A DNA stretch of 64,000 nt from JAYFQF01 sp034927285 (lineage in GTDB: Bacteria; Bacillota; Peptococcia; DRI-13; UBA5745). The stretch is from assembly GCA_034927285.1 (NCBI GenBank), contig JAYFQF010000031.1, forward strand, positions 1 to 64,000, given 5' to 3'. The notes under the pieces were generated by a model that was not told the origin of the DNA, ran no database searches, and saw only the letters and a list, made by a program, of their open reading frames with translations. A program made the position numbers and the translations under genes. Shown piece after piece: positions 24,787 to 32,992 of this stretch (position 1 is the first letter of the stretch; each line of letters begins with the position of its first letter).

Positions 24787-25589
24787 CAGCCCAAGCCTGC
24801 CGGAACTGCCGCCCGGCCTGTCTCCAGGTCGATGACAACGCCGTTTTTCCTGCCGAATTTTTGATTGACCACCTGGCCCACGCCCCCCGGGGACTCCAGC
24901 TTAACGCCGTTTATCGCCACTTCAACGCCGCCGGCGCTGCCCAGGCGCAGGGATAATACTTCCTCTGCCGTGCAACTGTAGGTTTCTCCGGCGGATAAAA
25001 GGCCTTCCTTCAAGGTTTTACCGTCGCTGCCGACCCTGATCCAGCAGTCCGACAGCCCGTTCAGCGTCAGTTCCAGCTTACCGTCATCGGAAACCGGAAT
25101 CGTGAGGCCAGGAGCCGGCTCCTGATCTTCATCCGGGCCCGGCGAGCCGGATTGGCTCATCTCTTCTTTTTGATCCGGCGGTTCCGCCGGATCTTTTTTG
25201 CTTACATAATTATAGATCAAGGTTCCCGCAATGACCAGCAGAGCCACCGCCGCCAGCAAAATAAGGTTAAGCCGCAGCTTCTTCTTTTTCAGCTTATTCT
25301 CCCGCCGCAGACGCTCCGTCTTTTCTTCCGGGTCCTCCTCGAAAATCAGCTCCCCTTCCGGATAATCCATGTTGAATTTATGCAGGACAGCCGCTTCGTT
25401 CAGCCGCAAAAAATCGGCATAACGCCGTAAAAGCTTTTCCGCCGTAGCCCGGTCGTGAAGCCGCTTCCATTCGTCATTTTCCATATGGCGGATCATCTGC
25501 TTGCTAATTTTCGTAAACTCCACGCAGTCAACAAGAGAAAGCCCCAGCCTCAACCGCGCTTCCAGTAAAATTTCCCCAAGCGTTTTCAT
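24786..25589 (-). CDS. rodZ: RodZ-like cell-shape protein (YmfM)
   Basis: A 267-aa bitopic protein that links the MreB elongation machinery to the membrane. N-terminal Xre-type HTH (GEILLEARLRLGLSLVDC, then KISKQMIRHMEND), a charged linker, one membrane helix (LNLILLAAVALLVIAGTLIYNYV), an acidic Pro-rich linker and the extracellular DUF4115 beta domain. GGAGG six bases before ATG 25589 sets the start; a longer frame exists to 25649. It lies before rimO and pgsA as in Bacillus. Confidence 0.92.
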   Translation of the reverse strand: MKTLGEILLEARLRLGLSLVDCVEFTKISKQMIRHMENDEWKRLHDRATAEKLLRRYADFLRLNEAAVLHKFNMDYPEGELIFEEDPEEKTERLRRENKLKKKKLRLNLILLAAVALLVIAGTLIYNYVSKKDPAEPPDQKEEMSQSGSPGPDEDQEPAPGLTIPVSDDGKLELTLNGLSDCWIRVGSDGKTLKEGLLSAGETYSCTAEEVLSLRLGSAGGVEVAINGVKLESPGGVGQVVNQKFGRKNGVVIDLETGRAAVPAGLG

Positions 25590-25667
25590 GGCGTACCTCC
25601 CCGCGAAATCATCCCGGCAAGCGGGTACGGCCCGCCGGGATTGCATCATCCTAACCGGTTATCTCGC

Positions 25668-28208
25668 TTAAAGCTCGGCCTTGACGCCGTTTTTGCCGAA
25701 CCTTTCTTCATATTGCTCCATGGTCATGCGGATGGCTCTGGCCTTGCTGCCTTCGTAGCCGCCAACAATCCCCTGCTCCTCCATCTGGTCGATAATCCGG
25801 GCGGCCCGGGTGTAGCCGATCCGGAGCCGCCGCTGCAAAAGAGAAATCGAGGCCTGTCCGCTTTCAATAAAGATTTTTGCCGCGTCAGGCAGCAGGCTGT
25901 CCAGGGCTTCTTCCCCGTCCTCTTCGTTTTCCTCCGCTTCCACCGTCAATTCCTCCATATAAGGAGTCTGCACGATGCCCTGAGTCTTCAAATGGGTGAC
26001 AAGGCCGTCGATTTCCCTGTCGGAAACAAATACTCCCTGAACCCGCACCGGCTTGGGCTGCTCCAGGGTATAGTAAAGCATATCCCCCCGGCCCAGCAGC
26101 TTTTCCGCGCCGGCCATATCCAGGATGACCCGGGAATCCGTCTGGGAAGAGACCGCAAAGGCGATACGGGAAGGAATATTGGCTTTGATGATACCGGTAA
26201 TCACATCCACGCTGGGTCTTTGAGTGGCTACTACCAGATGCATGCCGGCGGCTCTGGCCATCTGGGCCAGCCGGCAGATAGCGTCCTCCACATCGGCGGG
26301 GGCCACCAGCATCAAATCCGCCAGTTCGTCGATCAGAATAACGATCTGCGGCATGGGCCCGGGCTTTTCCTCCATAACCTGATCGGCCAGCCATTGATTA
26401 TAGCGGTCGATGTCTTTTACCCCGGCTTTGGAAAAGGCGTCATACCGCTTTTCCATCTCATGGACAGCCCAGCGCAGGGCCTTGGCGGCTTTTTTCGGAT
26501 CCGTGACCACCGGGTGGAGCAGGTGGGGGATCCCGTTATAGTTGGAAAGCTCCACCATCTTGGGGTCCACCATCATCAGCTTGACCTCATCCGGCGTGGC
26601 GCTGAAAAGAATACTGGCGATCAGCGCGTTCATGCAAACACTTTTGCCGGAACCGGTGGAACCGGCGATCAGCAGATGTGGCATCTTAGCCAGATCCGCC
26701 ACCACCGCCGCCCCGGCGATATCCCTGCCCAGGGCAAAGGTCAGCTTGGATTTACTGTTCTGGAAAGCCGGATCCTCCAGGATCTCCCTGAGGTTCACCT
26801 GGGTGCGCTCGGCGTTGGGCACTTCGATGCCGATGGCCGCTTTGCCGGGGATGGGGGCCTCGATACGGATATGGGCCGCGGCCATGGCCAGGGCTAAGTC
26901 GTCGGACAGGTTCACGATCCGGCTCACCTTAACGCCGGGGGCCGGCTGCAGCTCAAAGCGGGTTATGCTGGGGCCCCGATTTACCTGGGTGACCACGGCT
27001 TTTACGCCGAAGCTGGCCAGAGTTTCCTCCAAGATACGGACATTATCGGTAATATCCTTATTCAGCCGCTGGCTTTTGATCCGGGAGCTGAGAGCCAGGA
27101 TATCCATAGGCGGTTTTTTGTACTCGGGACCGGCTCCGGCTTTTGGCGGCGCCATCCCGGCCCGGGCCTCTTTTTCTGCGGCCTCGGGAGGAAGCTTGTC
27201 CGCGGATTCCGCGGAATCCGGCTTGCCGGGGCCCCTGAAGGGTATGGCTCCTTCGGGATTGGGATTAAAACCGGCGCCGCCTTTGGCAGCGGTTACTGTG
27301 GCCGGTGAAGCCCCGGCCGCCGGGGCCGCCGCCTCCCTGTCCGACGCTTCTTCCTCAGCCAATTCCTCCGGGGTTTGTCCCATGATTTTATATTCGATCT
27401 CCCGGTTTGCCAGAGCCTGCACCGGGTTTAAAGCCGGACCGGCCGGGGCGGCTGTTCCCCCGGGGCCGCCGGCCGCGGAGCTTTGATCCGGACCTTTCCT
27501 GCCGCGGCGGCCGGTGTTTTTATCTTCCCTGAGTTCCGTATCCGTAGGGAGATTCAAGCTATGCAGGACGCCCCTGCCCCCTTGGTTCCGCCTTTCCTGG
27601 GAACGGGCCGCCAGACTGGAGAAGCTCTCCTGTGCCGACTGGGCGATGGCGCTGGCCTTATCTCCGGCGTCGCTCATCATCTGCCGCATTGTCTTCCCTG
27701 TGATCAAAAGCAGCGACGCTGCGATCAGGGCGATGTACAAAATCCAGCTGCCGGTAACGCCGATCAGGTAATTACTGCCCTGAACCATGACGCCGCCGAT
27801 CAATCCGCCGCCGGCTCCCGACAGTCCCGCCTGAAAATTTTGTTCCGCCTGGGGCAAAAACAAATGACCGACGGCGCAGCAGCTTAAAGCCAGTACAATA
27901 TATGCGGTCACCAGAAGACTGTTGAAACCGATTCCCCCGAACCAGCGGCCGGCGCCGATCACGACCAAAGCCAGGGCCAAAAACCATTTGCCGCTGCCAA
28001 AAAGGGCCGCGGTTAATTTATACACCCGAAAGCCCAGAGCGCCCAGGATATTTTCCTCGCCGCCCGCCGGCACCTGCCACAAACAAAAAGCGACAAAGAG
28101 TCCCAAAGCCAAAAGAGCGATGCCGATCAGATCCTGTTTCAGCTCTGCCTGCATAGCCTTTTTGCTTCTTGGCCGCCCGCCTGCTCTTTTCTTCTTGTAT
28201 TGGGCCAT
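25668..28208 (-). CDS. ftsK: DNA translocase FtsK/SpoIIIE
   Basis: An 846-aa septal DNA pump that clears the chromosome from the division or sporulation septum. Four membrane helices in residues 25-165, a linker rich in Pro/Ala/Gly (about 200-345), then the motor with GSTGSGKS, LVDELADLM and ATQRPSVDVITG, and a C-terminal winged-helix gamma domain (GQASISLLQRRLRIGYTRAARIIDQME) that reads oriented skew sequences. AAGGAAAG precedes the ATG. Ten bases separate it from rnjA. A sporulation role is likely because sigK is present. Confidence 0.96.
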   Translation of the reverse strand: MAQYKKKRAGGRPRSKKAMQAELKQDLIGIALLALGLFVAFCLWQVPAGGEENILGALGFRVYKLTAALFGSGKWFLALALVVIGAGRWFGGIGFNSLLVTAYIVLALSCCAVGHLFLPQAEQNFQAGLSGAGGGLIGGVMVQGSNYLIGVTGSWILYIALIAASLLLITGKTMRQMMSDAGDKASAIAQSAQESFSSLAARSQERRNQGGRGVLHSLNLPTDTELREDKNTGRRGRKGPDQSSAAGGPGGTAAPAGPALNPVQALANREIEYKIMGQTPEELAEEEASDREAAAPAAGASPATVTAAKGGAGFNPNPEGAIPFRGPGKPDSAESADKLPPEAAEKEARAGMAPPKAGAGPEYKKPPMDILALSSRIKSQRLNKDITDNVRILEETLASFGVKAVVTQVNRGPSITRFELQPAPGVKVSRIVNLSDDLALAMAAAHIRIEAPIPGKAAIGIEVPNAERTQVNLREILEDPAFQNSKSKLTFALGRDIAGAAVVADLAKMPHLLIAGSTGSGKSVCMNALIASILFSATPDEVKLMMVDPKMVELSNYNGIPHLLHPVVTDPKKAAKALRWAVHEMEKRYDAFSKAGVKDIDRYNQWLADQVMEEKPGPMPQIVILIDELADLMLVAPADVEDAICRLAQMARAAGMHLVVATQRPSVDVITGIIKANIPSRIAFAVSSQTDSRVILDMAGAEKLLGRGDMLYYTLEQPKPVRVQGVFVSDREIDGLVTHLKTQGIVQTPYMEELTVEAEENEEDGEEALDSLLPDAAKIFIESGQASISLLQRRLRIGYTRAARIIDQMEEQGIVGGYEGSKARAIRMTMEQYEERFGKNGVKAEL

Positions 28209-28217
28209 GATCTTTCC

Positions 28218-29885
28218 TTACACCTCCAGGATAATCGGCAGGATCATCGGCCGGCGGCGGGTACGGTCGTAAAGGAACTTGCCCAGTCCGTCCCGAAGCT
28301 GATTTTTGATCCCGGTCCAGTCGCTGATATTTTTTTCCTCGCATTTTTCCAGAAGAATCATCACCCTATCTCTGACCTCATCCAGCAGTTCGTCGGCCTC
28401 CCTTACATAAACAAAGCCCCGGGTGACGATATCCGGCCCGGAAATCAGCCGGTGGGAATTCCGGTTCATTCCCATAACCACGATCAGAATACCGTCTTCG
28501 GAAAGCTGTTTGCGGTCGCGCAGCACTACGTTGCCTACGTCCCCTACCCCCAGCCCGTCCACCAGGATCTGGCCGGAGGTCACTTTCTTGCCCATTTGCC
28601 CTTTTTCCCTGGTAAATTCCACGATCTGGCCGTTTTCGCCGACAAAAATATGATCGGCTGGGATTCCCATCTTTTGGGCCAGCTGCGCGTGCTTCACCAA
28701 ATGCCGGTATTCGCCGTGGCCGGGCATGAAAAATTTCGGTCTCACCAGGCCCAGCATCATTTTCAGTTCTTCCTGACTGGCATGCCCGGAAGCATGAATG
28801 CCGTCGGTAGATTTATGGACCACTTCGGCGCCCCGTTTATAAAGCAGATTGATGGTTTTTGCCACCAGCTTTTCATTGCCGGGGATCGGGTTGGCGGAGA
28901 TCACCACGGTATCTCCGGGCACAATCTCCACTTTCCGGTGATCGTTATTGGCAATCCGGGTCAAAGCCGACATCGGCTCGCCCTGACTGCCGGTGCAAAT
29001 CACTGCCACCCGGTTCTTGGGATAGCGGCCGATCTCGTCAATGTCGATAATCGTGTCCTCGGGGATATTCAGGTAGTTCAGCTCCTGGGCAATCCCCACT
29101 ACGTTTACCATGCTGCGGCCCACAATGGCCACCTTGCGGTTATAACGGCAGGCCGCGTCCACCACCTGCTGAATCCGGTGTACGTTGGAAGCGAAGGTGG
29201 CCAGGATGATACGGCCCTCACAGCGGCCGAAAACATCCATCAAGGTGACCCCTACTTCTTTTTCCGAGTGGGTAAAGCCCGGTTTTTCCACATTGGTGCT
29301 GTCGGACATCAGCACCATGACGCCCTTGTTTCCCAGTTCCGCCAGGCGGGCAAAGTCCATGGGTTCTCCGTCCACCGGGGTCTGATCCATCTTAAAATCC
29401 CCGGTATGAACCACCGTGCCCAAAGGGGTGTTGATGGCCAGGCCGAAGCAGCCGGGAATACTGTGAGTGACACGGAAAAACTCCACGCTGAAGTACCTGC
29501 CCAGCTTAATGATATTTTTCGGCTCCACCGTATTCAGATTCGTATTCTTTAAGCCTGCTTCCTTCAGTTTTTCCTGCAAAAGGCCTAAAGTCAGCCGGCT
29601 GCCGTAGACCGGCACGTCCAATTCCCGCATAATATAAGGCATGGCGCCGATATGATCCTCATGGCCGTGGGTCAAAAGGATCCCTTTCAGCGCTTCGCGG
29701 TTTTCCAGTAAATAAGAGAAGTCCGGGATAACGATATCGATACCCAGCATTTCGTCTTCAGGGAACATCAATCCGCCGTCAATTACCACCATTTCTTCAC
29801 CGTAGCGGACAACGGTCATGTTTTTTCCGATCTCCCCCAGTCCTCCCAAAGGAATGATCTGCAGGGGAGTGTTTTGTTTTGCCAT
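28218..29885 (-). CDS. rnjA: Ribonuclease J
   Basis: A 555-aa metallo-beta-lactamase / beta-CASP ribonuclease with 5' exonuclease and endonuclease activity in rRNA maturation and mRNA decay. Motifs: LTHGHEDHIG, HTGDFK, SDSTNVEKPG and SGHASQEEL with the beta-CASP histidines. AGGAGG precedes ATG 29885. It has its own promoter and a roughly 160-nt leader that ends in a terminator-like hairpin. With rny and pnp in the same window, three main RNA-decay enzymes lie together. rnjA versus rnjB cannot be settled from one copy. Confidence 0.96.
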   Translation of the reverse strand: MAKQNTPLQIIPLGGLGEIGKNMTVVRYGEEMVVIDGGLMFPEDEMLGIDIVIPDFSYLLENREALKGILLTHGHEDHIGAMPYIMRELDVPVYGSRLTLGLLQEKLKEAGLKNTNLNTVEPKNIIKLGRYFSVEFFRVTHSIPGCFGLAINTPLGTVVHTGDFKMDQTPVDGEPMDFARLAELGNKGVMVLMSDSTNVEKPGFTHSEKEVGVTLMDVFGRCEGRIILATFASNVHRIQQVVDAACRYNRKVAIVGRSMVNVVGIAQELNYLNIPEDTIIDIDEIGRYPKNRVAVICTGSQGEPMSALTRIANNDHRKVEIVPGDTVVISANPIPGNEKLVAKTINLLYKRGAEVVHKSTDGIHASGHASQEELKMMLGLVRPKFFMPGHGEYRHLVKHAQLAQKMGIPADHIFVGENGQIVEFTREKGQMGKKVTSGQILVDGLGVGDVGNVVLRDRKQLSEDGILIVVMGMNRNSHRLISGPDIVTRGFVYVREADELLDEVRDRVMILLEKCEEKNISDWTGIKNQLRDGLGKFLYDRTRRRPMILPIILEV

Positions 29886-29927
29886 TCAATAACCTCCTAA
29901 TGTTTTTGATGTTTTCATTTGGCATTT

Positions 29928-29957
29928 AATAAAAGGCGCCGACTTTTTCGGCCGCCA
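29928..29957 (-). terminator. Terminator-like hairpin before rnjA
   Basis: GGC-GCCGA pairs with TCGGC-GCC (one bulge), 5-base loop, then TTTTATT on minus, 43 bases before the rnjA start. Confidence 0.6.
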
Positions 29958-30048
29958 AAAATTCCTATTCTCCGCCGTTTACGGTCATAACGGCGCAGCC
30001 TGTCCCCAGGCATGGTCCGCCCAGGAACAGGTACGTTAAAACTCTATC
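29928..30048 (-). promoter_or_regulatory. Structured 5' leader of rnjA
   Basis: From a predicted start near 30048 the leader holds a 13-bp hairpin (29999-30031, with wobble pairs), a 7-bp hairpin CGCCGTT/AACGGCG (29973-29995) and the terminator hairpin. GCGCCG at the base of the second hairpin is complementary to CGGCGC in the 3' arm of the terminator, so a switch between forms is possible. Confidence 0.5.
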
Positions 30049-30054
30049 TAATTA

Positions 30055-30083
30055 ATTATATTCTAATCCCCGGCAAATAGCAA
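30055..30083 (-). promoter_or_regulatory. Sigma-A promoter of rnjA
   Basis: TTGCTA, 17 bases, TATAAT on minus, located after the ymxH stop codon. Confidence 0.72.
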
Positions 30084-30138
30084 ATATAATCCGTTTGCCG
30101 GTTCCCTGGTTCTGCCGGACTCCCGGCGGCTCCCCTTT

Positions 30139-30384
30139 CTAGCCGAGAGTCTCATCCAGATCCATGATGATCACTTCGGAGCCGATCTTTTTTATAGCGG
30201 CCCAGGGCACCGTCAGATAATCCCGGTCCCGGAACCCGAAAAGGCCGGAGCGGCCCGGCAAGGTGATGGATTCGATGGTCCCCGTCTCTTCCCGGATAAT
30301 CAGGTCGCAATCGCAGGCCATGCCCAGACGGCCGCCGTTTTGCAGATTAATGATATCCTTACCGATCAGCTGGCTTAAACGCAC
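30139..30384 (-). CDS. ymxH: YlmC/YmxH family PRC-barrel protein
   Basis: An 81-aa single PRC-barrel protein of the YlmC/YmxH sporulation family, of unknown molecular role. It opens RLSQLIGKDIINLQNGGRLG and has the typical LTVPWAAIKKIGSEVIIMD end. GTG 30384 has AAAGGAGG eight bases before it. In Bacillus ymxH also follows the M16 peptidase gene; here a small membrane protein gene is placed between them. Confidence 0.88.
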   Translation of the reverse strand: MRLSQLIGKDIINLQNGGRLGMACDCDLIIREETGTIESITLPGRSGLFGFRDRDYLTVPWAAIKKIGSEVIIMDLDETLG

Positions 30385-30399
30385 CGATGACGCCTCCTT

Positions 30400-30750
30400 T
30401 CAGCGCTTGCTTTTTCCGGAAAACAGCGAAGCGATTTTCAGGACAAAGGGCTGCAGGATCGCCGCCCATACGGAGACCAGGGCAATGGGGTCCAGGGTGT
30501 ACTCCAAAAACCTGACGTCCGAGGGCTTGGGCAAATGCAGGAATTCGCAGAGCAGCTCCAAAGAAACATAGATCCCGCCAGCCACGGAAATCAAATTCCC
30601 CACAGCCAGCGATAAGGGTGAGACCAACGGTTCCATGGGCGAATCCCCGTAGGAAGACCGCCAGAAGCGTTTATATTTGCGGCCTCTCAGCCACAGGGAA
30701 AGAAAGATTACCGAGAGCATGAACAGCCAAAATAAAAATACCAGCAGCAT
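30400..30750 (-). CDS. Small membrane protein of unknown function
   Basis: A 116-aa protein not recognised as a known family. The N-terminal 25 residues form one hydrophobic helix (LLVFLFWLFMLSVIFLSLWL), then a basic stretch (RGRKYKRFW). Two more hydrophobic segments follow (LSLAVGNLISVAGGIYVSLELL and PIALVSVWAAILQPFVLKIASLF), and the C terminus is basic. GGAGG eight bases before ATG 30750. It lies 15 bases upstream of ymxH and downstream of the M16 peptidase, so it belongs to that transcript. Confidence 0.7.
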   Translation of the reverse strand: MLLVFLFWLFMLSVIFLSLWLRGRKYKRFWRSSYGDSPMEPLVSPLSLAVGNLISVAGGIYVSLELLCEFLHLPKPSDVRFLEYTLDPIALVSVWAAILQPFVLKIASLFSGKSKR

Positions 30751-30808
30751 ATATCTCCCCTCCAACCTTGGATTAAGAAAATATATGCTGCCAAAGGCCC
30801 GATAATGT

Positions 30809-32050
30809 CTATTCCTCTTTCATGCCGATGGTGGTCAGCACCTGGGGACCGTCAAAAAGCCAGGCAGCCAGCTCGGGGATATCCTGGATTTTTACGGCGT
30901 TTACTTTGGTCATGGTTTCTTCCGGCATGATCACCCGATCCAAAAGCAAAAGGTTCCTGCCCAGACGGTTCATCCGGTTATTAACATTCTCCAGGCCCAT
31001 ATACAGGCCGCCCCTGACCTGCTCTTTGGCGCGGTTAAATTCTTTTTCCGTGATTCCTTCTTTTTGCAGCTTCTCCATCTCCTGGTGGAAAAGCTGGATC
31101 ACCGTATCACAGGCTCTGGGCGAGGTGCCGGCATAAAAAGCAAAGATGCCCGTGCCGTTGAAGGCGCTGTTAAAAGAGTAGGTGGTATAGGCCAATCCCC
31201 GTTCTTCCCGGATGCTTTGGACCAGCCGGGAGGAAAGGCCGCCGCCCAGCACATTATTCAGCAGCTGCAAAGGATAATTCCGCTCGTCTTCCAAGGCTAC
31301 GCCCCGGGTGCCCAGGCAGACCTGAATCTGACCGGTCTCTTTTTTCAAATGCTTGGTGCTGCCGGAAATTCCCTCCGGCGCCGGCGCCATAGGCGGCTGC
31401 TTCTGGACTTTCATCCCCTCAAAATAGGGCGCCACCATATTTACTACCTCGTCATGCTCCAGATTGCCGGCGGCGGCAATGACGATTCTATCCGGCACAT
31501 ACTGCCGCCGGATATAGTTCACCACCATATCCCGGTCGATCTGATCCAGGGATTTAGCGGTGCCCAGAATAGGCTTGCCCAGAGGATTTTCCGGCCAGGC
31601 AGTAGCCAAAAAGAGATCATGGATCAGCTCGTCCGGGGTATCCTCGTACATGCTGATTTCTTCTTTAATTACGCCCCGTTCCTTATCCATGGCAGCGCTG
31701 TCGAACTTCGAATGGAAAAGCATGTCCGATAAAACCTCGATGGCTAAAGGCAGATGCTCGTCCATCACCCGGGCATAGTAACAGGTCATCTCCTTGGCGG
31801 TAAAGGCGTTCAGCTGCCCGCCCACAGAGTCCAGGGCCTCGGCGACGTCCCGGGCCGTGCGCTTTTCCGTACCCTTAAACATCAGGTGTTCGATAAAGTG
31901 GGTGATCCCTTCTTCTCCCGGCTTTTCCATCCGGGAACCGGTACCTACCCAATAGCCGACGGAAACCGAACGGAGCCCCGGCACCTTTTCGGTGATAATC
32001 CGGACCCCGTTGGACAGTTCATGGATTTTCACTTCTGTTCCGTTATACAT
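30809..32050 (-). CDS. M16 family zinc peptidase (MlpA/YmxG)
   Basis: A 413-aa processing-peptidase-like protein. The inverted zinc motif is HFIEH, with the downstream Glu in the ERGVIKEEI region; the C-terminal half is the inactive M16 repeat. AGGAGG six bases before ATG 32050 sets the start, although the frame is open to 32107. Bacillus MlpA sits in the same place after pnp and ylxY and affects protease production and sporulation; the substrate is unknown. Confidence 0.92.
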   Translation of the reverse strand: MYNGTEVKIHELSNGVRIITEKVPGLRSVSVGYWVGTGSRMEKPGEEGITHFIEHLMFKGTEKRTARDVAEALDSVGGQLNAFTAKEMTCYYARVMDEHLPLAIEVLSDMLFHSKFDSAAMDKERGVIKEEISMYEDTPDELIHDLFLATAWPENPLGKPILGTAKSLDQIDRDMVVNYIRRQYVPDRIVIAAAGNLEHDEVVNMVAPYFEGMKVQKQPPMAPAPEGISGSTKHLKKETGQIQVCLGTRGVALEDERNYPLQLLNNVLGGGLSSRLVQSIREERGLAYTTYSFNSAFNGTGIFAFYAGTSPRACDTVIQLFHQEMEKLQKEGITEKEFNRAKEQVRGGLYMGLENVNNRMNRLGRNLLLLDRVIMPEETMTKVNAVKIQDIPELAAWLFDGPQVLTTIGMKEE

Positions 32051-32103
32051 GCATAACCTCCTGTGGGCCTTGCCGGCCGCGGCGATACTTGAATTATAGT
32101 ATG

Positions 32104-32820
32104 TCAAGATTCAGGCAGGATATCCGAAAGCCTGACCAGGGACAGACCTTTGGCTTTTATGCCGTCGATCAGATCCGGCAGGGCTTTTAACGTACACTCC
32201 TTGGGATGAGCCAGGATCAGCGACCCGTCCTGAACCTTGGGCACGATACGTTCCAGAATGGTTTCCACCGAGGGTTCCTGCCAGTCCACGGTGTCCAGGG
32301 TCCAATAGACCACCCGGTAGCCCAGTTCCTCCGCCGCCCGGATCACATGTTCTTTGCTTTCCCCATAAGGAGCGGCATAAAACAAGCTGGGCGTTACGCC
32401 GGCCGCCTCCAGGGCCTTTTGGGTCCTGATGATCTCCTCCTGGTTTTCCTGAACCCCCAGATTATCCACATGAGGATGGGAATAGCCGTGATTGGCGATC
32501 AAATGACCGGCGTCGGCAATGGTTTTTACGATTTCCGGATGATTTTCGGCAAAACGCCCGGTGATAAAAAAAGTGGCCTTAGCCTCTTTTTCTTCCAGCA
32601 CCTCCAAAATGCCGGGAATAATCTCCTGGCCCCAGTCCACATTGATCATCAAAGCGGCCTGATTTCGCCCTGCCGGAGCGGAATAAATCGGCGAAACGGT
32701 TTGCCGGGCCCCGCCGCCCCAAAAGCCGTAAAGCAAAAGGGAAATCAGAAGAACAAGAATCAGCGCCGCGGCGGCTGCCCTCACGGCAGCCTGGGTTTTT
32801 GACAATACCACAATTTTCAT
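32104..32820 (-). CDS. YlxY-type polysaccharide deacetylase
   Basis: A 238-aa NodB-domain protein with an N-terminal signal anchor (AAAAALILVLLISLLLYGF). Motif 1 is NVDWGQE, a divergent form of TFDDG; motif 2 is NHGYSHPH; motif 3 is YAAPYGES. Such changes also occur in Bacillus YlxY, which lies at this spot between pnp and mlpA, so the activity is uncertain. GGAGG seven bases before ATG 32820. Confidence 0.85.
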   Translation of the reverse strand: MKIVVLSKTQAAVRAAAAALILVLLISLLLYGFWGGGARQTVSPIYSAPAGRNQAALMINVDWGQEIIPGILEVLEEKEAKATFFITGRFAENHPEIVKTIADAGHLIANHGYSHPHVDNLGVQENQEEIIRTQKALEAAGVTPSLFYAAPYGESKEHVIRAAEELGYRVVYWTLDTVDWQEPSVETILERIVPKVQDGSLILAHPKECTLKALPDLIDGIKAKGLSLVRLSDILPES

Positions 32821-32900
32821 GACCGGCCCTCCCTTCAATCCTAATCCTATGGGAGGGACAAAAACAATATGCGTGGTTTTCGGCTTTTCTCCACCTGAAG

Positions 32901-32936
32901 CAAACGGGGACAGACACCGGCCTGTCCCCGTATTTT
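32901..32936. terminator. Hairpin terminator after pnp
   Basis: 10-bp perfect stem ACGGGGACAG/CTGTCCCCGT (32904-32931), 8-base loop. The T-run is good on plus and weak (TTTGCTT) on minus. It lies 62 bases past the pnp stop. Confidence 0.6.
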
Positions 32937-32992
32937 TAACCTCCGCGGGCCTTTCCCGCTATCGGTCTCCTGCCTTGATCCCAAAGCCGCCG

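Noticed and set aside
32085..32106. TTGACA and TATAAT close together before the M16 gene
   Set aside because: They are 3 bases apart and cannot be the two boxes of one promoter; no partner at 16-18 bases was found.
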